Shown: positions 8,247 to 17,174, counted from the stretch's first letter. The stretch: 64,000 bases of DNA from Streptomyces hydrogenans (GCF_014656075.1 NZ_BNBS01000012.1:38451-102450); one strand, 5' to 3'. A program made the numbers and translations. Notes: generated by a model not told the origin, from the letters alone.

Positions 8247-8265
8247 TCTCCGCCGGAGGCACACC

Positions 8266-9603
8266 GTGAAGGAAATCCTGGACGCGATCCAGTCGCAGGA
8301 CGCCACGTCCGCCGACTTCGCGAACATCAAGCTCCCCGAGTCGTACAAGGCCGTCACCGTCCACAAGGACGAGGCCGAGATGTTCGCCGGCGTCGCCAGC
8401 CGCGACAAGGACCCCCGCAAGTCGCTCCACCTCGACCAGGTCCCGCTCCCCGAGCTGGGCCCCGGCGAGGCGCTCGTCGCCGTCATGGCCAGCTCCGTGA
8501 ACTACAACTCGGTCTGGACCTCGATCTTCGAGCCCGTCTCCACCTTCGGCTTCCTGGAGCGCTACGGCCGGCTCTCCGAGCTGACCAAGCGCCACGACCT
8601 GCCGTACCACGTGATCGGCTCCGACCTCGCCGGCGTCGTGCTGCGCACCGGCCCGGGCGTGAACGCCTGGACGCCGGGCGACGAGGTCGTCGCGCACTGC
8701 CTCTCGGTCGAGCTGGAGTCCTCGGACGGCCACAACGACACGATGCTCGACCCCGAGCAGCGGATCTGGGGCTTCGAGACCAACTTCGGCGGCCTCGCCG
8801 AGATCGCGCTGGTCAAGTCCAACCAGCTGATGCCGAAGCCGAAGCACCTCAGCTGGGAGGAGGCGGCGGCACCCGGTCTGGTCAACTCCACCGCCTACCG
8901 CCAGCTGGTCTCGCGCAACGGCGCCGGCATGAAGCAGGGCGACAACGTCCTCATCTGGGGCGCCAGCGGCGGCCTCGGCTCCTACGCCACCCAGTTCGCG
9001 CTGGCCGGCGGCGCCAACCCGATCTGTGTCGTCTCCTCCCCCGAGAAGGCCGACATCTGCCGCGCCATGGGCGCCGAGGCGGTCATCGACCGCAACGCCG
9101 AGGGCTACAAGTTCTGGAAGGACGAGCGGACCCAGGACCCGCGCGAGTGGAAGCGGTTCGGCTCCAAGATCCGCGAGTTCACCGGCGGCGAGGACATCGA
9201 CATCGTCTTCGAGCACCCGGGCCGCGAGACCTTCGGCGCCTCCGTCTACGTCACCCGCAAGGGCGGCACCATCACCACCTGCGCCTCCACCTCGGGCTAC
9301 ATGCACGAGTACGACAACCGCTACCTGTGGATGTCGCTGAAGCGCATCATCGGCTCGCACTTCGCGAACTACCGCGAGGCGTGGGAGGCCAACCGCCTGA
9401 TCGCCAAGGGCAAGATCCACCCCACGCTCTCCAAGACGTACACCCTGGAGGAGACCGGCCAGGCCGCGTACGACGTCCACCGCAACCTCCACCAGGGCAA
9501 GGTCGGCGTCCTCGCCCTCGCCCCCCAGGAGGGCCTCGGCGTCCGCGACGAGGAACTGCGCGCCCAGCACATCGACGCCATCAACCGCTTCCGCAACATC
9601 TGA
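8266..9603 (+). CDS. ccr: Crotonyl-CoA carboxylase/reductase
   Basis: The key enzyme of the ethylmalonyl-CoA pathway: NADPH-dependent reductive carboxylation of crotonyl-CoA to ethylmalonyl-CoA, also a source of PKS extender units. It is an MDR-fold protein of 445 residues with the nucleotide loop WGASGGLGSYATQ near 231-243. The start GTG at 8266 (GGAGG 6 nt upstream) gives numbering in which all four CO2-binding residues described for actinobacterial Ccr fall in place: Asn81 (NYNSVW), Phe170-Glu171 (GFE) and His365 (GSHFANY). The enzyme should therefore be a true carboxylase rather than a plain reductase. First gene of a five-gene operon. Confidence 0.96.
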   Translation: MKEILDAIQSQDATSADFANIKLPESYKAVTVHKDEAEMFAGVASRDKDPRKSLHLDQVPLPELGPGEALVAVMASSVNYNSVWTSIFEPVSTFGFLERYGRLSELTKRHDLPYHVIGSDLAGVVLRTGPGVNAWTPGDEVVAHCLSVELESSDGHNDTMLDPEQRIWGFETNFGGLAEIALVKSNQLMPKPKHLSWEEAAAPGLVNSTAYRQLVSRNGAGMKQGDNVLIWGASGGLGSYATQFALAGGANPICVVSSPEKADICRAMGAEAVIDRNAEGYKFWKDERTQDPREWKRFGSKIREFTGGEDIDIVFEHPGRETFGASVYVTRKGGTITTCASTSGYMHEYDNRYLWMSLKRIIGSHFANYREAWEANRLIAKGKIHPTLSKTYTLEETGQAAYDVHRNLHQGKVGVLALAPQEGLGVRDEELRAQHIDAINRFRNI

Positions 9604-9618
9604 GCCCGGGGACCTCAC

Positions 9619-11679
9619 ATGACTGAGCGCCAGAAGGACCGGCCGTGGCTCATGCGGACCTACGCCGGTCACTCGACCGCCGAGGCGTCCAACGAGCTGT
9701 ACCGGCGCAATCTCGCCAAGGGCCAGACCGGTCTGTCGGTCGCCTTCGACCTGCCGACCCAGACGGGCTACGACCCGGACCACGTCCTCGCCCGCGGCGA
9801 GGTCGGCCGGGTCGGGGTCCCGGTCTCGCACCTCGGTGACATGCGCCGGCTGTTCCAGGACATCCCCCTGGAGCAGATGAACACCTCGATGACCATCAAC
9901 GCCACGGCGATGTGGCTCCTGGCGCTCTACCAGGTGGCGGCCGAGGAGCAGGGTGCGGACATCACCAAGCTCCAGGGCACCACGCAGAACGACATCGTGA
10001 AGGAGTACCTGTCGCGCGGGACGCACGTCTTCCCGCCCGGCCCCTCGCTCCGCCTCACGACGGACATGATCGCGTACACGGTCAACAACATCCCGAAGTG
10101 GAACCCGATCAACATCTGCAGCTACCACCTGCAGGAGGCGGGGGCCACTCCGGTCCAGGAGATCTCGTACGCGATGTCCACCGCCATCGCGGTCCTCGAC
10201 TCCGTCCGCGCCTCGGGCCAGGTGCCCGAGGAGCGGTTCGGCGAGGTCGTCGCTCGCATCTCCTTCTTCGTGAACGCGGGTGTCCGCTTCATCGAGGAGA
10301 TGTGCAAGATGCGCGCCTTCGGCCGCATCTGGGACAGGGTGACCCGCGAGCGGTACGGGATCGAGGACGCCAAGCAGCGGCGCTTCCGCTACGGCGTCCA
10401 GGTCAACTCGCTCGGCCTCACCGAGGCCCAGCCGGAGAACAACGTCCAGCGGATCGTCCTGGAGATGCTGGCCGTCACCCTCTCCAAGGACGCCCGCGCC
10501 CGTGCCGTCCAGCTCCCCGCCTGGAACGAGGCCCTGGGCCTCCCCCGGCCGTGGGACCAGCAGTGGTCGCTCCGCATCCAGCAGGTCCTCGCCCACGAGT
10601 CCGACCTGCTGGAGTACGAGGACATCTTCGCCGGCTCCCACGTCATCGAGGCCAAGGTCGACGCCCTCGTCACCGAGTGCCTGGCCGAGATCGACCGGAT
10701 CCAGGAGATGGGCGGCGCGATGGCCGCCGTCGAGTCCGGCTACCTCAAGGCCCAGCTGGTCTCCTCGCACGCCGAGCGCCGCGCCCGGATCGAGTCCGGC
10801 GAGGACAAGATCATCGGCGTCAACGTCTTCCAGTCGACCGAGCCGAACCCGCTCACCGCGGACCTCGACACGGCGATCCAGACCGTCGACCCGGCCGTCG
10901 AGGCCCGCGTGGTCGGCGCCGTCTCCCGCTGGCGCGCCGAGCGGCAGGAGTCCACGGACCGCCAGGGCAACGGCGACCCGTTCGTCTTCCCGACCACCCA
11001 GCAGGCGCTGGACCTCCTGAAGGAGGCCGCCCGCGGCACCGAGAACCTCATGGAGGCCACCCTGGAGTGCGCCCGCGCCGGCGTCACCACCGGCGAGTGG
11101 TCCGGGGCGCTGCGCGAGGTCTTCGGCGAGTACCGCGCCCCCACCGGCGTCTCCTCCGCCCCGGTCGCGGTGCCGGCCGAGACCGGCTCCCCGCTGGCCG
11201 AGGTCCGCCGCAAGGTCGACCGCACCGCCCAGGACCTGGGCATCGGCAAGCTGCGCTTCCTGGTCGGCAAGCCGGGCCTCGACGGCCACTCCAACGGCGC
11301 CGAGCAGATCGCCGTCCGGGCCCGCGACGCCGGCTTCGAGGTGGTCTACCAGGGCATCCGGCTCACCCCGGAGCAGATCGTGGACGCCGCCCTGGAGGAG
11401 GACGTGCACGCGGTGGGCCTGTCGATCCTCTCCGGCTCGCACGCCCAGCTGGTCCCCGACGTCCTCGACCGCCTCAAGGACGCCGGCGCCACCGACATCC
11501 CGGTCATCGTCGGCGGCATCATCCCGAACGCGGACGGCGAGGAACTGCGCCGCGCGGGTGTGGCCGCCGTCTTCACCCCGAAGGACTTCGGCATCACCGA
11601 GATCATCGGCCGTATCGTCGACGAGATCCGGAAAGCTCACAAGCTCAGCCCCCTTGAATGTACGGAGGTCCCCGCATGA
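9619..11679 (+). CDS. ecm: B12-dependent acyl-CoA mutase, probable ethylmalonyl-CoA mutase
   Basis: An adenosylcobalamin-dependent mutase of 686 residues. An N-terminal TIM-barrel substrate domain (starting RPWLMRTYAGHSTAEASN) is fused to a C-terminal B12 domain with the base-off motif DGHSNGAEQ (His is the cobalt ligand), then GLSILSGSH and VGGIIPNAD. Lying between ccr and the beta-methylmalyl-CoA lyase gene, it most likely converts ethylmalonyl-CoA to methylsuccinyl-CoA (formerly annotated MeaA). Sequence alone does not exclude isobutyryl- or methylmalonyl-CoA mutase, but the operon argues strongly for Ecm. It starts 15 nt after ccr and ends in an ATGA overlap with the next gene. Confidence 0.92.
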   Translation: MTERQKDRPWLMRTYAGHSTAEASNELYRRNLAKGQTGLSVAFDLPTQTGYDPDHVLARGEVGRVGVPVSHLGDMRRLFQDIPLEQMNTSMTINATAMWLLALYQVAAEEQGADITKLQGTTQNDIVKEYLSRGTHVFPPGPSLRLTTDMIAYTVNNIPKWNPINICSYHLQEAGATPVQEISYAMSTAIAVLDSVRASGQVPEERFGEVVARISFFVNAGVRFIEEMCKMRAFGRIWDRVTRERYGIEDAKQRRFRYGVQVNSLGLTEAQPENNVQRIVLEMLAVTLSKDARARAVQLPAWNEALGLPRPWDQQWSLRIQQVLAHESDLLEYEDIFAGSHVIEAKVDALVTECLAEIDRIQEMGGAMAAVESGYLKAQLVSSHAERRARIESGEDKIIGVNVFQSTEPNPLTADLDTAIQTVDPAVEARVVGAVSRWRAERQESTDRQGNGDPFVFPTTQQALDLLKEAARGTENLMEATLECARAGVTTGEWSGALREVFGEYRAPTGVSSAPVAVPAETGSPLAEVRRKVDRTAQDLGIGKLRFLVGKPGLDGHSNGAEQIAVRARDAGFEVVYQGIRLTPEQIVDAALEEDVHAVGLSILSGSHAQLVPDVLDRLKDAGATDIPVIVGGIIPNADGEELRRAGVAAVFTPKDFGITEIIGRIVDEIRKAHKLSPLECTEVPA

Positions 11680-12641
11680 CCAGCCCCGTGAACCGGTTGC
11701 GTCCCCGCCGCTCCTGCCTCGCGGTGCCCGGCTCCAACCCGCGCTTCCTGGAGAAGGCCCAGGGTCTCGCGGCCGACCAGGTCTTCCTCGACCTGGAGGA
11801 CGCCTGCGCGCCGCTGGCCAAGCCCGAGGCCCGCCACACCATCGTGAAGTTCCTGAACGAGGGCGACTGGACCGGCAAGACCCGCGTGGTCCGCGTCAAC
11901 GACTGGACGACCCACTGGACGTACCGCGACGTCGTCACCGTCGTCGAGGGCGCCGGCCAGAACCTCGACTGCATCATGCTGCCGAAGGTCCAGGACGCCC
12001 AGCAGATCGTGGCGCTCGACCTCCTGCTGACCCAGATCGAGAAGACCATGGGCTTCGAGGTCGGCAAGATCGGCATCGAGGCGCAGATCGAGAACGCCCA
12101 GGGCCTGAACAACGTCAACGCGATCGCGCAGGCCTCCCAGCGCGTCGAGACGATCATCTTCGGCCCGGCCGACTTCATGGCCTCCATCAACATGAAGTCC
12201 CTGGTCGTCGGCGAGCAGCCGCCCGGCTACCCGGCGGACGCCTACCACCACATCCTGATGAGCATCCTGATGGCGGCCCGCGCCAACAACCTCCAGGCGA
12301 TCGACGGCCCCTACCTCCAGATCCGCAACCAGGAGGGCTACAAGGCCGTCGCGCAGCGCGCCGCCGCCCTGGGCTTCGACGGCAAGTGGGTGCTCCACCC
12401 GGACCAGGTCGCCGCCGCGAACGAGATCTTCTCGCCCTCGCAGGAGGACTACGACCACGCCGAGCTGATCCTCGACGCGTACGACTACTACACGTCCGAG
12501 GCCGGCGGGAAGAAGGGCTCCGCGATGCTCGGCGACGAGATGATCGACGAGGCCTCCCGCAAGATGGCCCTGGTCATCTCCGGCAAGGGCCGCGCCGCCG
12601 GCATGCAGCGCACGTCGAAGTTCGAGATCCCGGAGGCCTGA
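11676..12641 (+). CDS. mcl1: L-malyl-CoA/beta-methylmalyl-CoA lyase
   Basis: A CitE/HpcH-HpaI aldolase-fold lyase of 321 residues, expected to cleave beta-methylmalyl-CoA to glyoxylate and propionyl-CoA and to make or cleave malyl-CoA. Visible family features are RSCLAVPGSNPRFLEKA at the N-terminus, the metal/substrate stretch FLDLEDACAP, KIGIEAQIENAQGLNN and the C-terminal KWVLHPDQV. The ATG at 11676 overlaps the mutase stop (ATGA) and has GGAGG just upstream; an ATG at 11658 is also in frame but poorly placed. Fourth step of the pathway encoded by this operon. Confidence 0.9.
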   Translation: MTSPVNRLRPRRSCLAVPGSNPRFLEKAQGLAADQVFLDLEDACAPLAKPEARHTIVKFLNEGDWTGKTRVVRVNDWTTHWTYRDVVTVVEGAGQNLDCIMLPKVQDAQQIVALDLLLTQIEKTMGFEVGKIGIEAQIENAQGLNNVNAIAQASQRVETIIFGPADFMASINMKSLVVGEQPPGYPADAYHHILMSILMAARANNLQAIDGPYLQIRNQEGYKAVAQRAAALGFDGKWVLHPDQVAAANEIFSPSQEDYDHAELILDAYDYYTSEAGGKKGSAMLGDEMIDEASRKMALVISGKGRAAGMQRTSKFEIPEA

Positions 12642-12646
12642 GTCCG

Positions 12647-13171
12647 ATGCAGTTCGGCCGTACCTATGAAGAGTTCGAAGTCGGTGCCGTCTACAAGCAC
12701 TGGCCCGGGAAGACGGTCACGGAGTACGACGACCACCTCTTCTGCCTTCTCACCATGAACCACCACCCGCTGCACATGGACGTGAACTACGCGGAGAACA
12801 CGACCGACTTCAAGCGGAACGTGGTGGTCGGCAACTACATCTACTCGCTGCTGCTCGGCATGTCCGTGCCGGACGTCTCCGGCAAGGCCATCGCCAACCT
12901 GGAGATCGAGTCGCTGCGGCACGTGGCGCCGACCTTCCACGGCGACACGATCTACGGCGAGACGACGGTCCTCGACAAGACCCCGTCGAAGTCCAAGACC
13001 GACCGCGGCATCGTGTACGTCGAGACCAAGGGCTACAAGCAGGACGGCACCCTGGTCTGTGTCTTCCGCCGCAAGGTGATGGTCCCGACCGCCGAGTACA
13101 TCGACGCCCGCGGCGGCGAGCAGCCGGGCCGCCCCGCACTCATCGAGCCCTCCAAGAAGCCGGAGAAGTAA
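12647..13171 (+). CDS. MaoC-type hydratase, probable mesaconyl-C1-CoA hydratase
   Basis: A single hotdog-fold (MaoC) dehydratase/hydratase of 174 residues with the dyad region TMNHHPLHMDVNYAENT. It likely hydrates mesaconyl-C1-CoA to beta-methylmalyl-CoA. Proteobacterial Mch enzymes for this step are about twice as long with two hotdog units, so the actinobacterial enzyme is a half-size version that probably works as a dimer. It starts 5 nt after the lyase stop and ends 3 nt before the acyl-CoA dehydrogenase start, indicating translational coupling. Confidence 0.85.
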   Translation: MQFGRTYEEFEVGAVYKHWPGKTVTEYDDHLFCLLTMNHHPLHMDVNYAENTTDFKRNVVVGNYIYSLLLGMSVPDVSGKAIANLEIESLRHVAPTFHGDTIYGETTVLDKTPSKSKTDRGIVYVETKGYKQDGTLVCVFRRKVMVPTAEYIDARGGEQPGRPALIEPSKKPEK

Positions 13172-13174
13172 GCC

Positions 13175-14380
13175 ATGGCGCGACTCGCCCAGACCCACGG
13201 TCTGACCGATGTCCAGCAGGAGATCCTCGCCACCGTGCGGGACTTCGTCGACAAGGAGATCATCCCGGTCGCGACCGAGCTGGAGCACCGCGACGAGTAC
13301 CCCCAGCAGATCGTGGACGGGCTCAAGGAGCTCGGCGTCTTCGGTCTGATGATCCCCGAGGAGTACGGGGGCCTGGGCGAGTCGCTGCTCACCTACGCGC
13401 TGTGCGTGGAGGAGATCGCCCGCGGCTGGATGTCGGTCTCCGGCATCATCAACACCCACTTCATCGTCGCGTACATGCTCAAGCAGCACGGCACCCAGGA
13501 GCAGAAGGAGTACTTCCTTCCGCGGATGGCGGCCGGCGAGACGCGCGGCGCGTTCTCGATGTCGGAGCCGGGCCTCGGCTCGGACGTGTCGGCCATCACG
13601 TCGAAGGCGGTGAAGGACGGCGACGAGTACGTCCTCAACGGCCAGAAGATGTGGCTGACCAACGGCGGCACGTCCACGCTGGTCGCCGTCCTCGTCCGAA
13701 GTGACGAAGGCCACCCGGAGGGCACCGCGCCCCACAAGTCGATGACGACCTTCCTCGTCGAGAAGGAGCCCGGCTTCGGTGAGGTCCGTCCGGGCCTCAC
13801 GATCCCCGGCAAGATCGACAAGATGGGCTACAAGGGCGTCGACACGACCGAGCTCATCATGGACGGCCTGCGGATTCCCGCCGACCGGGTGCTCGGCGGG
13901 GTCACCGGCCGAGGGTTTTACCAAATGATGGACGGCGTCGAGGTCGGCCGCGTGAACGTGGCGGCCCGTGGTTGCGGCGTCGCTCAGCGTGCTTTCGAAC
14001 TCGGCGTCCAGTATGCCCAGCAGCGTCACACTTTCGGAAAGCCGATCGCCCAGCACCAGGCCATCCAGTTCAAGCTGGCCGAAATGGCTACCAAGGTCGA
14101 GGCCGCCCATGCGATGATGGTGAACGCAGCACGCAAAAAGGACTCCGGGGAACGAAACGACCTCGAAGCAGGGATGGCGAAGTACCTCGCCTCCGAGTAC
14201 TGCAAGGAGGTCGTGGAGGATGCCTTCCGCATTCACGGCGGCTACGGGTTCTCGAAGGAGTACGAGATCGAGCGGCTCTACCGCGAGGCGCCGATGCTGC
14301 TCATCGGTGAAGGTACCGCCGAGATCCAGAAAATGATCATTGGCCGCCGCCTGCTGGAGGAGTACCGCTTCCAGGGCTGA
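13175..14380 (+). CDS. mcd: Acyl-CoA dehydrogenase, probable methylsuccinyl-CoA dehydrogenase
   Basis: An FAD-dependent acyl-CoA dehydrogenase of 401 residues: GAFSMSEPGLGSD (FAD/substrate loop), MWLTNGG, and the C-terminal IHGGYGFSKEYEIERLYREA. In this operon it should oxidise methylsuccinyl-CoA to mesaconyl-C1-CoA. It is shorter than the ~550-residue proteobacterial Mcd, which has an N-terminal extension. From about 13905 to 14170 the codons change abruptly: TTT, CAA, GCT, CGT, GAA, AAA and GGA replace the usual G/C-ending ones, unlike everything around it, although the protein sequence stays typical of the family. Last gene of the operon. Confidence 0.88.
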   Translation: MARLAQTHGLTDVQQEILATVRDFVDKEIIPVATELEHRDEYPQQIVDGLKELGVFGLMIPEEYGGLGESLLTYALCVEEIARGWMSVSGIINTHFIVAYMLKQHGTQEQKEYFLPRMAAGETRGAFSMSEPGLGSDVSAITSKAVKDGDEYVLNGQKMWLTNGGTSTLVAVLVRSDEGHPEGTAPHKSMTTFLVEKEPGFGEVRPGLTIPGKIDKMGYKGVDTTELIMDGLRIPADRVLGGVTGRGFYQMMDGVEVGRVNVAARGCGVAQRAFELGVQYAQQRHTFGKPIAQHQAIQFKLAEMATKVEAAHAMMVNAARKKDSGERNDLEAGMAKYLASEYCKEVVEDAFRIHGGYGFSKEYEIERLYREAPMLLIGEGTAEIQKMIIGRRLLEEYRFQG

Positions 14381-14459
14381 TTGTCGGTTTTGAGTCGATT
14401 AGGCCGCGAAGAAGATCACATACAGTGTTCGTCTTCCGGCCGTCGACTCGGTTCCTGGC

Positions 14460-14490
14460 TTGCCCAGTTGCACCCCGCAACCGATAGCAT
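14460..14490 (+). promoter_or_regulatory. Possible psd promoter
   Basis: TTGCCC (14460-14465) and TAGCAT (14485-14490) with a 19-bp spacer lie 60 nt before psd, in a stretch of lower GC content. The spacer is slightly long. Confidence 0.35.
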
Positions 14491-14549
14491 CGCCGGAAAG
14501 CCGCCGTCCCCCGTTGCCAGCGCGGCATCATCCGCTACGAAGGTCATCC

Positions 14550-15206
14550 ATGCCCCACAGCCCAAACTCTGCACACCGCGACAGCCTCAAGGGCGCACGC
14601 ATCGCACGCGGAGCATCGCCGTGGCTTCTGCCGACCGTCGCCACGGCGGCGCTCAGCCTCGCGCGCTCGGGCCGCTCGAAGCGCGCCCGGGCCATCGCCG
14701 TGCCGACCACCGCGCTCGCGGCCGGCATGCTGTGGTTCTTCCGCGACCCCGAGCGCGAGATCGCTCAGGGCCGGGTCATCTCCCCCGCCGACGGCGTGGT
14801 GCAGAGCATCATGCCGTGGAAGGACGGGCGCACCCGGGTCGCCATCTTCATGAGCCCGCTGAACGTGCACGTCAACCGTGCGCCGCTGGCCGGCACGGTG
14901 ACCTCGGTCGAGCACGTCCCGGGTGGGTTCGTCCCGGCCTTCAACAAGGAGTCCGAGAACAACGAGCGCGTCGTCTGGCACTTCGACACCGAGCTCGGTG
15001 ACATCGAGATGATCCAGATCGCGGGTGCCGTGGCGCGGCGCATCGTGCCGTACATCCCGCAGGGGACGAAGGTCGAGCAGGGTGACCGGATCGGCCTGAT
15101 CCGCTTCGGCTCGCGGGTCGACATCTACCTTCCGGAGGGTGTCGAGGTCGCCGTCGAGGTCGGACAGGTCACGACCGCGGGGGTGACTCGCATTGACCGT
15201 GATTGA
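14550..15206 (+). CDS. psd: Phosphatidylserine decarboxylase proenzyme
   Basis: A 218-residue membrane-associated decarboxylase that makes phosphatidylethanolamine from phosphatidylserine. It is of the short type. A hydrophobic segment (AIAVPTTALAAGMLWFF) precedes the domain; ISPADGVVQ and FMSPLNVHVNR are typical. The self-cleavage site that yields the pyruvoyl group is RFGSRVD, with the Ser after the Gly. It overlaps pssA by 14 nt, forming the two-step unit from CDP-diacylglycerol to phosphatidylethanolamine. Confidence 0.93.
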   Translation: MPHSPNSAHRDSLKGARIARGASPWLLPTVATAALSLARSGRSKRARAIAVPTTALAAGMLWFFRDPEREIAQGRVISPADGVVQSIMPWKDGRTRVAIFMSPLNVHVNRAPLAGTVTSVEHVPGGFVPAFNKESENNERVVWHFDTELGDIEMIQIAGAVARRIVPYIPQGTKVEQGDRIGLIRFGSRVDIYLPEGVEVAVEVGQVTTAGVTRIDRD

Positions 15207-16074
15207 TCCCGACACACGCGCCGCCGACTGGGCCGCCGACGCCGAGGCGGAGGCGGCCGAAGAGGCGGAGGAGATGCCGCTGTCGCTGAGGCTGTCCATA
15301 GCGGACGCCCTCACGCTCGGCAACGCCACGTGTGGATTCATGGCGGTGTACTTCACCACCACGGGCATCCTCATCCCGCACCTCACCGGCAGCACGGAGT
15401 CGGGGATGGCGCGCAACAGCGCCGCCACCGCCGTGATACTGATGCTGTGCGCGGCGATCTTCGACCTCTTCGACGGCATCGTGGCGCGCAAGCTCCGCAG
15501 CTCGCCGATGGGCGCCGAGCTCGACAACCTGTCGGACCTGATCAGCTTCGGTCTGGCGCCGGCGTACTTCGTGCTCGTCTACGGCATGGTCGCGGACGAC
15601 GCCCAGCAGAAGGTCTCGGCGGTCGCCGCGATCGTGGTGCTGCTCGCGGTGGTGCTGCGCCTCGCGCGGTTCTCCTGCGTGACGATGAAGGACGGCATGT
15701 TCCAGGGCATGCCGAGCCCCTTCGGCGCGCTGACCGTGGTCTCGATCATCCTCCTCGAGCTGCCGTTCATCCCGACGCTCCTGGCGATCATCGGCACCGC
15801 GTGGCTGATGGTGAGCCGGGTCGAGTACCCCAAGCCGCGGGGTGTCCTCGCGGCGGCGATGCTCAGCTGGATCGTCGGGGCGATGGCCATGCTGGCCGCC
15901 TGGGCCTTCGACGCCCCGGGCGGGCAGTTCCTGCTCCAGACCGGGTGCGCCCTCCAGGTCGTGCTGGGCGCCGTGATCCCCCTCTTCGCGACGGCCCGCC
16001 GGGTGAACACCTTCCGCGGCAACCGGCGGGAGAGCCGGGAGGCGCGGCAGGCGGAGGCGGCGCAGCTGCGCTGA
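15193..16074 (+). CDS. pssA: CDP-diacylglycerol-serine O-phosphatidyltransferase
   Basis: A polytopic CDP-alcohol phosphatidyltransferase of 293 residues supplying phosphatidylserine to Psd. The family signature runs from DLFDGIVARKL to GAELDNLSD (D-x2-D-G-x2-A-R ... G-x3-D-x3-D). The first ~35 residues are acidic and cytoplasmic; about seven hydrophobic segments follow, and the C-terminus is basic. The best-fitting start is TTG at 15193 inside psd; a GTG at 15199 is also possible. A strong convergent hairpin follows. Confidence 0.92.
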   Translation: MTVIDPDTRAADWAADAEAEAAEEAEEMPLSLRLSIADALTLGNATCGFMAVYFTTTGILIPHLTGSTESGMARNSAATAVILMLCAAIFDLFDGIVARKLRSSPMGAELDNLSDLISFGLAPAYFVLVYGMVADDAQQKVSAVAAIVVLLAVVLRLARFSCVTMKDGMFQGMPSPFGALTVVSIILLELPFIPTLLAIIGTAWLMVSRVEYPKPRGVLAAAMLSWIVGAMAMLAAWAFDAPGGQFLLQTGCALQVVLGAVIPLFATARRVNTFRGNRRESREARQAEAAQLR

Positions 16075-16098
16075 CCCCCCGGCCGTACGGACACGGGT

Positions 16099-16133
16099 GA
16101 AGGGCCCGGAAGCGATGCGCTTCCGGGCCCTTC
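16099..16133. terminator. Bidirectional hairpin terminator
   Basis: Bases 16099-16114 pair perfectly with 16118-16133 (16 bp, 3-nt loop) between the convergent pssA and GNAT genes. Confidence 0.8.
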
Positions 16134-16134
16134 G

Positions 16135-17118
16135 TCATGCCAGGCGCTTGTAGTAGAGCGTGGTCGCCCGCAGGGTGCCCGCCGGGTCGGCGGCGTACTC
16201 CGGGACGGTGCCGACCGGGGTCCAGCCGGCGCCCCGGTAGAGGCGCTCGGCGGGGCTGTCGGTCTGGGTGTCCAGGACCAGCAGGGTGAGGCCGGTGGCG
16301 GCCGCGTGGGCCTCGGCGGCGGCCAGCAGGCGGCGGCCGAGCGCCCGGCCGCGGGCCGAGCGGTGGACGAGGAGCCGGGCTATCTCGCCGCGGTGCCGGC
16401 CGTTGGCGGTGGCGGTACGGAGGAGGGTGACGGCCCCGGTGACGGCGCCGTCCGGGCCGAAGGCCGCCCAGACGTCCCGGGTGCCCGCGGTCCCCTCCCA
16501 CCAGGCGACGGCCTCGGCGGGCTCCAGGGGGGCCAGGAAGCCGACGGAGGCGCCGTCGTCGACGGCGTCCACGAGGAGCGCGGCGAGACCGTCGGCGTGC
16601 TTCCGCACGTCGTCGGGGGCGAGGAGGGCGACGCGGTCGCCGGGCGCGAGCCGCTTCTCCAGGCAGAGCAGGCCCGGGCGGTCGTCCCAGGAGTCGGCGG
16701 GCTCGAAGCCGAGCTTGCGGTAGAGGGCCAGGGGGCCCTCGCGCCACTCCCAGACCGTGAGCCGGACGGCCGGGGCGCCGGCCGCGGCGGCCCGGCGCAG
16801 CGCCTCGCCCATCAGCGCCCCGGCGAGCCCCCGCCCGCGGGCCTCCGGCTCCACCCACACCCGCTTGACCTCGGGCACGGTCCCGGCCTTCAGGACCAGA
16901 CAGCCGAGGGCCTCCCCCGTCTCCGGCGCGGTGGCGAGCAGCACGGTGTCGGCCGCGAAGGCGGTGACCGGGTCCTCGGCCTCGGCGCGGCGCGCGGCCG
17001 GCAGCTCGGCCGGGCCGCTCACGGCGGCGCCCTTCTCGGCCTCGGTGGCGAGGTGGTAGGCGGTGAGCAGGGCGGGCAGGCGGGGGTGGGCGGCGTTCTC
17101 CTCGATCATCACGTTCAT
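16135..17118 (-). CDS. Tandem GNAT N-acetyltransferase
   Basis: A 327-residue protein with two GNAT folds. The N-terminal copy (about 1-165) has the acetyl-CoA loop VEPEARGRGLAGALMG; the C-terminal copy (about 170-327) has VHRSARGRALGRRLL and LYRGAGW. Both keep the R/Q-x-x-G-x-G/A pyrophosphate loop, so both may bind acetyl-CoA, though the second is less canonical (RGRALG). Substrate unknown; such double GNATs in actinomycetes include mycothiol synthase-like and antibiotic-modifying types. ATG at 17118; another at 17109 is close. Confidence 0.8.
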   Translation of the reverse strand: MNVMIEENAAHPRLPALLTAYHLATEAEKGAAVSGPAELPAARRAEAEDPVTAFAADTVLLATAPETGEALGCLVLKAGTVPEVKRVWVEPEARGRGLAGALMGEALRRAAAAGAPAVRLTVWEWREGPLALYRKLGFEPADSWDDRPGLLCLEKRLAPGDRVALLAPDDVRKHADGLAALLVDAVDDGASVGFLAPLEPAEAVAWWEGTAGTRDVWAAFGPDGAVTGAVTLLRTATANGRHRGEIARLLVHRSARGRALGRRLLAAAEAHAAATGLTLLVLDTQTDSPAERLYRGAGWTPVGTVPEYAADPAGTLRATTLYYKRLA

Positions 17119-17174
17119 GGTCCGAGCATCACACCGGGACGTTTCCGGCAGGTGTCGCAAGGCCCCGGGCCGGT

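Noticed and set aside
8040..8265. Cobalamin riboswitch before ccr-ecm
   Set aside because: I looked for the B12-box type sequence GCCACTG and found none; only a small hairpin is present.
8014..11640. A 1208-codon open frame on the minus strand opposite ccr-ecm
   Set aside because: It is the mirror of two unmistakable enzymes; long antisense open frames arise from G/C third-position bias, and its translation is low-complexity Asp/Gly/Val/Leu/Arg-rich.
9619..11679. Methylmalonyl-CoA mutase
   Set aside because: Single-chain B12 mutase inside the ccr-mcl operon; context favours ethylmalonyl-CoA mutase, though the fold is shared.
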